Part shown: in pieces, positions 11,506-23,880 of the stretch | How the letters are laid out: every line of letters starts with the position of its first letter | Position numbering within the stretch: position 1 is the first letter of the stretch | Assembly: GCA_013397695.1 (NCBI GenBank) | Contig: VYZI01000054.1 | Coordinates: 2,884,545 to 2,948,544, forward strand | Direction of reading: 5' to 3' | Length of the DNA stretch: 64,000 nt | DNA from: Centropus unirufus | Taxonomy: Eukaryota > Chordata > Aves > Cuculiformes > Centropidae | Notes under the pieces: generated by a model | What the model saw: only the letters and a program-made list of their open reading frames with translations | Databases searched by the model: none | Told to the model about the DNA's origin: nothing | Made by a program: the position numbers and the translations under genes

Positions 11506-14500
11506 GACAGCGGTGACAAGACCCTGAGGGCACCAAGATACTTGGCTGTCCCTGCCTTTCTCACCCAGGACCTCCCCAGTCCTGCTATTTCATTTTCACC
11601 CCAGTCTGAGCCCATCAGTTGCTGAGTCACTGGCCCGAAGACCACCCTGTAGGATGTGACCTGCTGGCCCTGGGGCAGTCCCAGAAGCTCCCCTCCTCCA
11701 GTGAGCCCTTGGGCCACATAATGCCCTTCCAAGCAGTTGTATTAATATGAAATGCTTTGTGTGTCTCTCTTCATGACCCAAAAGTTTATGAGAACTTTGA
11801 AGCTTAAAGAATACAGGGCTGATCCTATCCAACTCAGTAGGGGATTTTTTTTCTATTGTGTTTACAAGCTTTGAACTGGGCCTTCAGGCCTTGTGCTCAG
11901 CAATTGAGCAGGCTCTTCCCTGGCTCCACATCTCCTGGGAACTGTTTATTTGAAGTGAATTTTTTTTTCCATTCATCCATGCCAAGGCAGATAGGAAATC
12001 CTGCATTTTAGAACATGGGAAATTTCAAGAGGAAAATCCATTTTTTTGCCAAAGCACTAATTGTGGTTCGAGCACCTGAGCTTACCCCCAGCTGCTCTCA
12101 CCCGCTGTTCAGACAGCATAAAGGTAATCTTTCTAGTGTAAACTAACAGTGAGGAGCACAGGATACCATGATTGCTGCATGCCAACAAAGCACCCTCACC
12201 AAAAAAAGAGAGCAAGTCCGACCTGGAATCAGGATGCGGAGTCTGTGGGACTCAGTCCTCAGTTACTCTAAGTGACATAATGTCAGAGAAACCAGTGGAG
12301 CTGTTTGTGTCTGCTACGTAAAGATTCTAAAGCATGTGAAGTGGAGTTAAACTGAATTCTAGGTGTGATACTACTGATTTAATCCAAATCACTGTGAAAT
12401 CAAGGCTCTCGGTGATTTGGACTAGCTTCAGATCAAGCCTCATACTGCTAATTAGTTTCTCTGTCATACATCCATGCACTGTATGATAAATGTGCTCTGC
12501 CCTTCACCAGGGGGAACAGGAAAACATTTTCACCTATCAGGGAGTATCACAATGCATTGTGGTATATAGTTTCCTGCAAAACATCTGGCATTGATTAGGG
12601 TTAGAGACAGACTACGCAGAGCAGTCACATTGTTGGTCTAGCGCAGTAAGGATATTCCTGTATGGAAGTGAAATACAGGGAAAACTCTCATAATGTGCTA
12701 TCCAAACAGCAATCTGTGAACACCGTTCTTGGAACCATGCTTCAGATTTAAAACAGTTCATATAAAATTGAGCCCAACTCTAAAATTCCATAATCCTCCC
12801 TAGCCACTATAATTCATATGGAATAGATGCACTATTTCAGGGTGAAAAAAGCAACTCGAACTCATATTCCTTGTCCTTTATCCCTTCTCAGAATCCAATT
12901 ACAGACTCTTTCTGTCTGGAATTCCCCTATGCTGTTGGTGAAGTCTATTTGCTCTGGTGAAATCACTGGGTCCATCATGGGCAGTCAGGAGTGGGTTGTG
13001 TCTCTGCCAGATCAAGCCTTCATTGGTACTCAGGTGTGTGCCACTCAAATGAATGTATAGGGTTAATGACTTCAGTAGGTTTTCTGAGATTATTTCTAAT
13101 CTAAAGCAAGATGAAGAGTTTAGGATATTACCAGCAGCCACAATAAAACCAAAGAAAATAAAAGAAAAAAAGAATTGGCAGAGGGTCTTAGAAGGATCTA
13201 ATACGGGACACAGAGAAGGGTGGCTTGTTTTGTATAGAAGGGATTTGTTGCTTGTGACCTTTTCTGGCCAACAAAATCAATCACACTCAGAGCAGACAAC
13301 AGGAACTTCCTTTCTTCCTAAACACAAATGGAAACCACAAGAATATTCCTAGGGAAACCAAGGCCAAGGCAGGGAGTATTTGGCTTGAAAATAAGTCATC
13401 ACCTCTTAAGCGTGATTCAAAAAGCAAGGTACCTGAGTCAGTAGATCCTCCCTGCAAAGCCTTCTTGTTCATATGACACCTGAAGATCCAAACACATGAA
13501 ATCTGCACATCCAGTGAGACCTCCAGGGAAGGCTCTGGGTTTCTAAGTGGTGAATTGTGAGTCTTACATTTAAAGAGAGGCTGTGTGGATGGTAGTGTTC
13601 AAACTGGGAGCAAATCAAGAAAATGACAGTGTCTGGGGTCTTCTTGGGCTCCTGTAGCTTAAATTTTACTTAACTCAAGAGCATTGTAGTAACCTAGTAA
13701 ATAAGTGGCCAGCAAAGAATGCCAGACTAGTTGCTGCCATACTGTGTTACCTGTGATGCCCCAAATGAGATGTTATGACTTAAAAAGATTGGCCAAATAA
13801 CGAATTGAGCCCTGCACATTGCAAATGGTACTCCTTGTCAGATTTGAGTTTGATTATGTCATGAAAATTCTCTTCCTCAATTTTTGAATGCCTACAAAGA
13901 CATCTACAGTATTTCATGGTTAATGATAAAATGTGAGATTTTGATAAGTATTAATAAATTAGTTTGAGAGTATTGGGTGAAAAATGTGTTATGACATCAA
14001 GTAATTATTAAATGGCATTCTGAGTAAGATGTTCAAAGGGCCATCACCTGAAATCATTATTCAGGATGGAATGTAGCTTCAGAAGTCATTTAGGTACTAT
14101 TGACTCTGACAGACCTGGGTAACAAACTACATTCTTTTTCTGACTACAGGTCCTGAAGATCCAGTGTAGGAGAAGCAAATTAAGTTTAAAACAAATATAT
14201 TTGACTTTGGAGTCATCCATGGCTCCAGATGATGGGCACTAGCCGTGACCGATGTTCATAACTGAAATGTGAACACGTTGCCGGAAAAAACGCAAAACTA
14301 ATGAAGAAATTAATAACAATAGTTCAAATGAGCAAAGGTGGTGGAATGGGTGATTTGTGGCACTTTCTACATGATAGTCATAAAGCCAAATGTATTGTGC
14401 AGGAAGCATAGCAGAAAAACAGTTTCTCTGTTTAATGGTCATTCAGAATTAGCACTTTTGAGTCCAGCCCAGCTGCTAGGACCCATGCAGTGTGTGATGA

Positions 14501-15549
14501 ATAGAAGAGAGAAAGCTTAAAGATCTATAGCCGGAAGATGTTCCTCAATGAGAAAGAAAGACAGTTTTGTTTTCCCATTTATAAGACAGTGCAGAAATCA
14601 CTGTGTTAGCTGTGCAGAAGCACAAGAGTTGAGTTCTGCCTGGGTTTGGCTGTAGAGGCCCAAGATAGAAAGTATGGACTTGGTTCCAGAAACTTCCAGT
14701 GATTTATGAAAAGCGATGTGCTCTGCTATAGATAAAGGCTCTTGGAAAGTCCTGTGTACATCCTCTCTGAACACGGAGCAGAGACAATGACAGGTCTTTT
14801 CAGGATATTTCCTTTGTCAGTGACTTATGCACACACAGCTCCATGTGGGAGTTGTATTTTTCCCAAAGGAAGATGCTAGGCATGTGAGTTTTGGAAAGTG
14901 GTTTTTCGGCATGTGCAGCTGTAGTCTTCTATCACATACAAAGTACAAAACAGGAGACTTTGAGGCCAATGATCCTGGCCTTCTCTGGTGACCTCAGAAT
15001 GCAGCCATTTTCTGAATGAAGTCCTGCCCAGCATCCTCAGGGATGATTGCCTTCACCCTTTTTCTCCAGTGCTGTAGTGTGAGAACTGGTCACGGACTTG
15101 GGGAGGGAAACACTATGGTGCTTGAGAATGACTATTTCTTTTCAAAATCATAGGTCTCAGAAGGGCTTTTATTTCTTATCAGGGTTGTCTAGAAGCTCCC
15201 ATGTGCTGGTAGTGGATGAACTTTGCATTTGAGCTCTAATCCTGACTCAGCCAGTCTCCAAAATAATTTAGGTTTAACTGTTCATCGTGTGAGGAGTAGA
15301 GTTTCCTATAAAGAATACTTATTCCTGCTCTGTTTACTTCTTTACTTGAATTTAGTGGGAAAGTTTTCTAAAGACCCTATTGACTACCTCACTGTGAGCA
15401 CAGAGCAGTTCAGAGCCTTTGGAGCTCATCCATGCTCTGTTCTCCACAATATCTCATAGTTTTTTCCTCTCTAAGTTACTTGATTTTTTTAAAGAACTGG
15501 GGCAATACACAGGGACGAGTAATTGCAATCTAGATATCAATGCTGCCTA

Positions 15550-15835
15550 AAAAAGAAATGTGGAGAAAGACATAATTACTATATTCAAATATATAAAAAG
15601 CTGCTACAAGGAGAAAAAGAATATTATGTTTTCTGTGTCGATAGCAGAATGGACAAGAAGTCATAGGTTTATAGTCCAGAGAGAAAAATGTAAATCAGAC
15701 CCTGAAAATACCCACCAGGGAAAAAGTGAAGCTCAGGAAAGGACTGGCAAGGGCAGATACTGAGTTTCCATTACTGGAGGTCTGAAGTGTTTCCAGAACT
15801 TTGTCATAAAATCAAGTAGGAAGGGATTCAGTCCA
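15550..15835 (+). mobile_element. Old CR1-type LINE fragment, sense
   Basis: It contains GAGAAAGACATAATTACTAT, TTCAAATATATAAAAAGCTG, GGACAAGAAGTCATAGG and TTCCATTACTGGAGGTCTGA in the order expected for the 3' part of an ancient CR1-type reverse transcriptase and its 3' end. Heavily mutated; both ends uncertain. Confidence 0.6.
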
Positions 15836-16205
15836 AGAACATACGATAGATTGGATAACCCCTCTTCCAGACCCAGTTTCTATTATTCCAGTGTAAAAAC
15901 AATTTTGCATCTTCTCTATCAGACCTTATTTTGTTTTTAACATCTGTTCCTGAAATGAGAGATGAGCCACTGTGAAGAAGATGGGAGAGCTTCCCTAGCT
16001 ATTTCTGTCACTGACAACTGCTTGTGTGCGGCAGCTTTGGAAACCTTGTCTCCAGGGCTTCCTAAAGCACCTTCTGTGTTATAGGCAATGATACTTCTTG
16101 CTGCCAAAGACTGTTTTGAGGAGTAATAGTGAGATGCAGTGCAATCCACATGATCCCATTGAGATTCCAGAGTAGCTAACAAAACTGGATACATGCAATT
16201 ATGCC

Positions 16206-16300
16206 TATTTATTAGGTAGGGAAACTGAGCCATGAAGTGGCTACCTCTCTCAGCTAATTTCAGATAGGCAGAGTCCATAGAAATACTAAGACTGGAACTC
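16206..16300 (-). mobile_element. MIR-like CORE-SINE remnant
   Basis: The + strand reads TTAGGTAGGGAAACTGAG, GGCAGAGTCC and GACTGGAACTCA in the order of the antisense MIR core. Diverged and recognised only by eye. Confidence 0.45.
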
Positions 16301-19085
16301 ATGTTGTTTTGGCGCACAGCTTATTTTTCTCACCTGTCAATGTACTTACTGAAAACACAAAAGAAACACAGAAGTGAAGATTGAAGGCCACAACCACAGG
16401 TGGATGTGTGCGGTACTTATAAGGGGAGAGCTTCTGTTTCCAGTGTGAGACTGACTTTCACTAATCCTGTTGTGATGTGGCCAGGCAGCCTAGCTGATGA
16501 CAATGTTTGCTTTTTAGCAGTTGAGGAGACATAATGTGAAACCCTCAATGAGAACAGAAAATATAAATGAACTATTAAGGCACTTCTATGAATTCTGGGC
16601 ATTTCACACATACTGGCAGTTAAATGGGGTGTTGGAAGTGATAGAAGACAAATGGAAAATCCACGGAGGTCAATACACAAAAATCCACTGCATTGTGTAT
16701 TAAAAACATACGACATCTGTTCATTCATCAGATCAGAAGGCAGCTATAGAAGTAAAAACAAATTGACATGGAGATAAAATCTTCTAGATCTATTGATTTA
16801 TGACTTTTCTTTGCCAGGGTAAATCTGGACGATACACAGATTCTAGAATGAGTGTCAAAACTCTGTGTAATAATTTTGTAGGCCCCCTTTGAGATCTGAC
16901 AACAGTGTCCTTCAGTGATTTCAATATATTGTCTAGGACCTCTCTGTTTCTGTCAGGATGGATGGTTTGCAAATGGCATAGTGAGAGAAGTCACAATGCA
17001 GAGGCAACTCTTGACTTTAAAGCTTTACTTTAAATTGAGTAATATCTATCATTCAAACTCCTTTGCTCAAGACTTCTGCCAATGAGTTTGTTTCACACTC
17101 CAGGTCCTTCAGCTACAATATATTTGTGTAGAAATCTGGCAAATGAGGAAATTCTTCCCTGCCTTGGTCTTGTGCCTTACATTCACAGGACAGCTATAAA
17201 AGGAAAGCCAAACCAATGAGGAAGGAACATCCCCAGAGTGCTATCGATTTATGACTCATGTTCATTTTTGTGCCTAGAGGAGTCTAGGTTATGCATAGCA
17301 CTTTAGAGTAAATGTCAAAGCTTTGGCTATTCATTTTATAAATGCACAAGAACCCTTGTCCTGGCACATCTATGGACTTTGACCTGTGGGAAGTAAAGTG
17401 AATTAGGTAAACACTCCATACTTCCATTTTCCTATTTGTTAAAAGGACATAACCATATCTATCTGATTTTATAAATCTCTGTGTGAGGCAGCTTGTGTTC
17501 AATGTTGCATACAGACGTCTCTTTGCGTTCCTCTAATGCTCCACTCAGAGCATTTTACAAAGGTGGATAAGTGCCACTCCTTGTTACATTGACAGTGTTA
17601 TAGGAACCTGCTGAGGAGGATCTTCCAAGGCTGCCTGCACTTTGACATTGTGATCAGTATTGTTAATGGGGTATAGCATATAATTTAAATTATCCTAAGG
17701 CAGATGCCTATGTCTGGCCAGATGTAACATACCTTAATCTCTCTTGACTCTCTTGACCTGATCTCCATTGAGCATAAAAGGAGTCTAGAAAATAAACTTA
17801 GACATTGTGAACCACTATATTGGAATGGAATCTCATCCACCTTTTCTTCTCCCTAGCATAGCACAGACTCCTTGAGCCATCTTTGGCAAAGATTTGAGAC
17901 TGTCCCCACAGTGTAATGAAATAGCTCATTGCCACCAGTTTTAAGCAGCACATGGGCTGATATTTTAGAACTTGTGAACCTCAGCAAGAGTGTTGGAATA
18001 AACACAGTGAGAGTTAAAGCACACAAGTAAACACCAGTTGAGAATCTATTTTGGCATTTTCAATAACTAATTAGAAGAAGTGGGGAAGCCTTCAAAATCT
18101 GGGGATGTTCAGGGTCAAATCCACCCTTTGGCCAGTCTCATGAAAGTGTTCTTACGGAGTTTAGAGTGAATGAACAGCTGGCACATCAAAAGAGAGCAAG
18201 GTGGGATTTTGGTCCCACAGAGACATAACAAGGAATCTCCATATCCCTCAACTTTAGAAAAATAAGAACAGCTAACAAGACATGCAAAGATTCCTTCAGG
18301 GTGACTCAAATCTACATTATTGCTTTTCTCAGAGATACCCTCTGAAAGGCACATCTCTCATTATTGACTTAGGAAGGACTCTTGAAGATTAGGGTGAGTT
18401 ACATCTCAGGGGTGCCCTTTGCATGACTGCACTAGCAAGTGTTGAGTTCTGTCTTGATCAGTAAGAACAAAATTGCAGTAACTATGCTGATAACTCCATG
18501 CTGCACATAAAGGCAGGTAAGATGACTCGTTCAGTTGTAGACATTACACATAAGACACTTGTCAGGTTATGTGATCAGTCAGATCAATCCCACTTCACAC
18601 GCCTCCAGTACATCTGAACAAGTCACCTCAAGAAGCCTTTGTAATCAGTAGGGAGCATGTGATTCATCTAATCCTAGAGGAAATGAATCATACTTGGATT
18701 GACTGGCAGGATCTCAGGTATAGGATCTGCGTTCTAGATGTCTAGGGCTGCCTGGCATGAATACTAGGTGCAAGTCTGAAGTTGTGCGTTCACTATTTAC
18801 GGAAAGAAATTCGCAGTCATGCAGACAATGTGTGACTTCCAAACAGAAATGAGTGCAGGACTTTTGCCAAAACATTTATTTACCTGATGACATTGCAATG
18901 TTGGTTTCAGTTTAGAATGAAAAGGGAGGGTCGATTAAGTTTTTAAATTTTCACTGGTGAGCTGAATCTTTATTCTCAACATGTAACTGTGCTAGTTGAC
19001 CTGTTTCCATAGTAATACTGTGTGTGCTGTGCTTAGCCACCTCTAAGAGAGAAAAGCTTGTAATATTGTGGTTTTATCTCAACAG

Positions 19086-19255
19086 GTGATGTTTCTCCTC
19101 CTCCTTCTACTACAGTTGGACATACAAAAACCTTAGCTAAAGTTACGTTCAATCCCACTGTTGTCGAGCAAACCAGGATCGCCCAAAATGGCATTTTGGG
19201 AGACTTCATAATTAGATATGATGTCAACAGGGAGCTGAGTGTTGGGGATATTCAG
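19086..19255 (+). CDS. ITIH5: ITIH5 exon 6 (between VIT and vWA domains)
   Basis: 170 nt, beginning two bases into a Gly codon and ending in phase 0. It reads DVSPPPSTTVGHTKTLAKVT, then FNPTVVEQTRIAQNGILGDF and DVNRELSVGDIQ. Acceptor CAACAG, donor GTACTG. The proline-rich start and IAQNGILGDF block match ITIH5 closely. Confidence 0.96.
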
Positions 19256-19567
19256 GTACTGTACACTACTCATCTTTTCTGTTCCATTAATTATGCCTGA
19301 GATGGTTATATATCTTTATTGTATTTGGAAGGAAACTCCATTAACCACCAGCGAAGGAGATTTGGAGGACTCCACTAGGCTCCCTCAACATGGATAAACA
19401 GGGGACAAGGATTAAGATGGCTACCAAGAAGCACACACATCCTTCAATGTAGATACACACTTTGAGAACAGGATCAGAGTGTGCCCGACCAAATATTCCA
19501 TAATGATACATATGGAACATCACATTGTGATCTGCCTTCACTTTCCGACTTTCTTGCTCTTCCACAG
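19256..19567 (+). other. ITIH5 intron 6
   Basis: 312 bp, the shortest intron in the window, with GTACTG and a pyrimidine-rich CTTCCACAG acceptor. Nothing else was recognised in it. Confidence 0.85.
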
Positions 19568-19684
19568 ATTCTTAACGGGTATTTCGTGCACTACTTCGCC
19601 CCCACAGATCTTCCTCCATTGCCGAAGAATGTCATCTTTGTGCTTGACAGCAGTGCTTCCATGGTAGGAACGAAGTTGAAACAG
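19568..19684 (+). CDS. ITIH5: ITIH5 exon 7 (start of vWA domain, MIDAS DxSxS)
   Basis: 117 nt, 39 codons, phase 0 at both ends. It contains NGYFVHYFAP and LPPLPKNVIFVLDSSASM. The DSSAS motif is the first metal-ion site loop of a von Willebrand A domain, so the metal-binding residues are intact. Acceptor TCCACAG, donor GTGAGG. Confidence 0.97.
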
Positions 19685-21190
19685 GTGAGGTCCTTGTTTT
19701 TTGTTATAGACTGGGTAGCTGTGAAGTTGCAGAGAGCTTGGTTCAAGCTTTATATCACCAGATGGGTTCTTCTGCACTATGTTTCCTTTGTCTGAGGCAA
19801 GGGGAGGCTCTGAGGATGCCTCAAGTCAAGGTGATTTATCTCTAATGCGAATTTATCATGTTAATGGGAATGGGATGGAAACGAAAAGTGCAGAGGACTT
19901 CATCACTCTGTAAAAAAGGATAAAACTGAGCTAGAATGCTATAAATAGGATTGTTCTGGGCAGTTCTGTTCTGGGTAGTTTGAAGAGAGGCAGAATAAGG
20001 AGAATTCCCAGCAAAGTCCACTCATCAGACCATTGTATCCAGCTTAACAGCAGAGAAAAGATACTGCTGTCTTTAAATTACCTTGGCGAAAGCCTTAGCA
20101 AGATATAGCTCAATGGGTTCTGTTGAAAGAAAAGTCAGTCTGTTATATTTGGGAACCTGAGTCTTTCAGGAGAAATCTCAGACACTAATGCACCCAGCAT
20201 TCAGCTTTCACCATGCATGGTAGTACTGGACCAAGGAGGTTATTACTCTGAAGGCCTTTGGTGGTAGTGTAAGCTGTGCAACCACTGCCTTGGGTCAGCA
20301 GACAAATCCTGTGCTATGAAAGCTTTTATTTCCCCCCTGAGCATATTAGCAGTTCTTTTTTAATAATACTAGAAACAACGTGGCCAGGGATTAACCCCTG
20401 AAGGTCTACTGCATAGCCTAACAAGCTCCAGCTGCTGTACATAAATAAATCTCAGGCCTGAATAGGTGCTTCTTGAGGAGCCTGAAGTGAGAGAGTTGTC
20501 TAGCCAGAACCTTTGTGGAGGATGTAACCAACTTCTTGTCTGTTATATCAGCTACATTCTTTTTAAGGAGAATCACTGTTATGTTGTGGAACACATTAAC
20601 GTGTTGTGCATGAAGAACTTCTCTTCCTCTGATTTCAACTGCTCCAAAAAATAGAACTTCACAGAATTATGACCTAAATCTTAAAACCCTTGCACAGATT
20701 AATAAAGGAAAAACCAAAATCTAAGACTGCTTAAATAATACACCTCTTTTGGTACACTAAGAAAGCGTGATCAGTTACAGCTATGGCCCATGTTTGCTCA
20801 GTGGCCTTTTAACCCAATTGTTATTATGATGTTTGTTAAATTATAGACACATCCCCTCGTGTCAGGAACATTTGAGCAGAGGAAATGCCTCCTTTTCTTC
20901 TTTTCTCTTGGACTCTTGCAGCTGTGGTGATCTGTGGTGGTGTGTAGGGAGCTAGGGATTCCCATGGGACTGGATTTCCTCATTTCTCTCTACTGAGTCA
21001 CAAGATCAGCTAAAAATACCCTCAGCCCTTGTAAAGTGTGGTCTTGCTGGTCAGCTGCTGTAATTATGGCAAAGGACAGGTTTTAGGGTTACATGAGCAT
21101 GGATGAGAAACATCAGCTGTGCATCCTTGTCTATAGTAGTTTCAGGAGGTTTTGTACTCTTCACTGGCCTGCTTTCATTTAGTTAATTGC

Positions 21191-21260
21191 AAAGAGACTT
21201 GAATGGGGTCACAATTTCATGCAACCTGCAATTCCTACAACCTAATAGTGAATCATTTCT
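21191..21260 (+). repeat. 70-bp direct repeat, left copy
   Basis: Aligns without gaps to 23811-23880 with about 11 mismatches in 70, and 8 in the last 60. The shared core includes AATGGGGTCACAATTTCATG and ACAACCTAATAGT. The two copies lie 2620 bp apart in the same orientation and bracket both CR1 copies. Confidence 0.9.
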
Positions 21261-21680
21261 TTTCCTCTACCAAGGTTTTCCATTTCCTATATGAATTTTT
21301 ATGTGTTTATGTGCCATCCCTTTCTTCCTAAGATATTGCAGTCTTTGAAGCAACAAGATGTCCAGGCCCAGTTGCAAAAACATTTAATGGGACTGGTTGA
21401 TCAGCTTAAATTATATCACAAAGACCTTTGAGCCATTTCCTTCGCAGTCCTGAGACATAAAATAGCTTTGTAGTGAAGATCAACTAATATGCATATTCAT
21501 TCTGCAGTTTTCACAGCCTCTGAACTCTGGTAGTTTCTAGCAGACTCAATTCTGTTACTGCAGTTGACCTCCGCAGAGGATCTAGGCCTTCGTGACATTC
21601 ACCTTCTAGCACTGGTAGGGAGATAATGTTCAGGAAAAGAAAACTCTTGAGCAGCATAATAAAAGAATTCTTACCATGGA

Positions 21681-22435
21681 ATAATAGAATGGTTTGGGAT
21701 GGTAGTGGATAACTGCTACTAGATCAGCTTGCTCAAAGCCCCATCCAACCTAGCCTTGAACACCTCCAGGAATGGGACTTCTCTGGGCTACCTGTTCCAG
21801 TGCTTCACCACCCTCACAGCATAGAATTTCTTCCTTATATCTGACTTAAACTGACTCTCAGTTTAAAGACATTATCCCTCCTCTTTATCACTATACAACC
21901 TTGTAAAAAGTCTCTCTTCAGCTTTCTTGTAGGCCCCTTTTAGGTACTGGAAGGCTGTCATAAGGTCTTCCTGGAGCCATCTCTTTTCCACACTGAACAA
22001 CCCCAATTTTCTCAGCCTATTCTTATAGGAGTGGTGCTCCAACCCTCTGATCCTCTTTGTGACCTTCCTGTAGATATGTCCTAATAGATCCATGTCCTTC
22101 TTGTGCTGAGGAGTCCAGAACTGAGCCCAATACTCCATGTGGGGTCTCACAAGAGTAGAGTAGAGGGGGTAAATCACCTCTCTCTCTGTGGGTTACAATT
22201 CTCCTGATGCAGCCCAGGACATGGTTGGCTTTTTGGGCTGTGAACGTACATTGCCAGCTCATAATGAACTTCTCATCCATCAGGACCCCCAGGTCCTCAT
22301 CTTCAGGGCTGTTTTCAATCCATTCTCTGCTCAGCCTGTATTTGAGCTTGGAATTGCTCCTAGCTGTGTGCTGGACCTTGCATTTGGCCTTGTTGAAGTT
22401 TATGAGGTTAACACAGGCCCACCTCTCAACCAGGA
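21681..22435 (-). mobile_element. CR1 LINE, 3' about 750 bp, antisense
   Basis: Read on the - strand it encodes the end of the CR1 reverse transcriptase, with LYSTLVRPHMEYWAQFWTPQ and IRGLEHHSYKNRLRKLGLFS, and finishes in the CR1 3' end. The frame is relatively open but truncated at its 5' side, so it is a dead copy. Moderate divergence suggests an avian-age insertion younger than the fragments in introns 2 and 5. Confidence 0.95.
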
Positions 22436-22456
22436 TAGTTTCTCCATGTGTTCAAG

Positions 22457-22476
22457 ACTTTGCACATGTGCAAAGT
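22457..22476. repeat. 20-bp perfect palindrome
   Basis: The left half ACTTTGCACA is followed directly by its exact reverse complement. The centre is CACATGTG, an E-box-like sequence. It lies between the two oppositely oriented CR1 copies. Confidence 0.9.
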
Positions 22477-22744
22477 GCTGTTGCACTGGCAAGGAAAATA
22501 CCGTTTTGTCCTCCTGAGATTTGTCCCTTTATTTGCAAAGAGACAGTAAACTCTGTGTGGAATAGTTGCTTTTAACAGGAGCCAGAAAAGTCAGGGGAAA
22601 AAGGTTATAGCTGCAAGGCTTACTGGGAAGCAAAAGTATTTGCCCTTTTGAAAGACTGAGTGGCTGATTTTTATGGTACCTTTAGAGATGGAGTGGAACA
22701 TGACAGTTTTACATTGGTATAACTAGGAGAAAAAGGGGCATGTG

Positions 22745-23792
22745 ATTACCAGGATTACCAGCATTCTTCTTAAGGAACTGGCTGCCACAGACTGGGACAG
22801 GTGCACCCTCTCCTGGGTGGAAAACTGGCTGGATGGTCAGGCCCAGAGGGTTGTGGTAAATGGAGCTAAATCCAGCCGGGGGCCGGTCACAAGTGGTGTT
22901 GCCCAGGGCTCAGTACTGGGTCCAGTCCTGTTAAATATCTTTATCAGTTACCAGGATGAAGGGACTGAATGGACCCCTGGCAAGTTTGCAGATGACACTA
23001 AGCTGGGAGGAAGAGTTGATCTGACTGAGGGTGGGGAGGTTCTTCAAAGGGATCTGAACAGGCTAGACCAATTGGCTGAGATCAATGGGCTGAGGTTTAA
23101 CAAGGCCAAATGCTGGGTCCTGCACTTGAGACACAACAATCCCAGGCAGCGCCGCAGGCCTGGGGAAGAGTGGCTGGATAGCTGCTTGGAGGAGAAGGAC
23201 CTGGGAGTGTTGGGTGAAAGTTGACTGAGCGTGAGCCAGCAGTGTGCCCAGGTGGGCAAGAAGACCAATGGCATCTTAACCTGTATCAGAAACAGCATGG
23301 CCAGCAGGTCTAGGGAGGTGATTCTGCCCCTGGACTCAGCACTGGTGAGGCCGCACATCGAATACTAGGGTTAGTTCTGGGCGCCTCACTACAAGAAGGA
23401 TGTTAAGGAGTGGCTGGGGGAACTGGGGTTGTTTAGCCTGGAGAAGAGGAGGCTGAGGGGAGACTGTCTCACTGCCTACAACTGCCTGAAAGGAGGTTGT
23501 GGAGAGGTGCATGCTGGTCTCTTCTCCCAAGTGACAAATGAAAGGGCAAGGGGGAATGGCCTCAGGCCGTGTAGGGGGGGTTCAGGTTGGACATTAGGAA
23601 AAATTTTTTACTGAGAGGGTTATCAGGTGGTGGCAGAGGCTGCTGAGGGAGGTGGTGGAATCGCCATCTCTGGAGGTATTTAAAAGATGGGTAGATGAGG
23701 TGCTTAGAGACGTGGTTTAGTGGTAGACAGGAAGGGTTGGACTCAATGATCTCGGAGGTCTCTTCCAACTTAGGAATTCTATGAATATCGCC
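22745..23792 (+). mobile_element. CR1 LINE, about 1.05 kb, sense, with internal deletion
   Basis: The + strand encodes typical CR1 reverse transcriptase: WVENWLDGQAQRVVVNG, VTSGVAQGSVLGPVLLNIFI (catalytic-core region), KFADDTKLGG (the FADD box), FNKAKCWVLHL and EEKDLGVL. It ends in GGACTCAATGATCTCGGAGG and GAATTCTATGAAT, the standard CR1 3' end. Stops break the frame after 23224. Around 23395-23415 the text jumps from the KKD segment to the ELGLFSLEKRRLRG-like segment, indicating an internal deletion of roughly 80-120 bp relative to CR1 as recalled. Non-functional. Confidence 0.95.
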
Positions 23793-23810
23793 AGCTTCAC
23801 AAATATGGTT

Positions 23811-23880
23811 AAAGTGATTCAAATGGGGTCACAATTTCATGCAACAAGCAGTTCTCACAACCTAATAGTTAATAATTTCT
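23811..23880 (+). repeat. 70-bp direct repeat, right copy
   Basis: Partner of 21191-21260, beginning about 20 bp beyond the 3' end of the second CR1 copy. Same orientation, no gaps, about 84 percent identical by hand count. Confidence 0.9.

Larger units (their letters stand above)
10716..19085 (+). other. ITIH5 intron 5
   Basis: 8.4 kb. It carries an antisense CR1 3' end (11347-11505), a sense-strand old CR1 copy (about 15550-15835), a MIR-like remnant (about 16206-16300) and a diverged pair of similar sequences at 16790 and 17245. No exon was recognised; open frames are short and unconserved in style. Confidence 0.75.

Noticed and set aside
21872..22177. 101-codon - strand open frame as a host gene
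   Set aside because: It is the C-terminal part of the CR1 reverse transcriptase.
22742..23224. 160-codon + strand open frame as a host gene
   Set aside because: It is the reverse transcriptase remnant of a CR1 LINE (FADDTKLGG and GVAQGSVLGP motifs), not a host gene.
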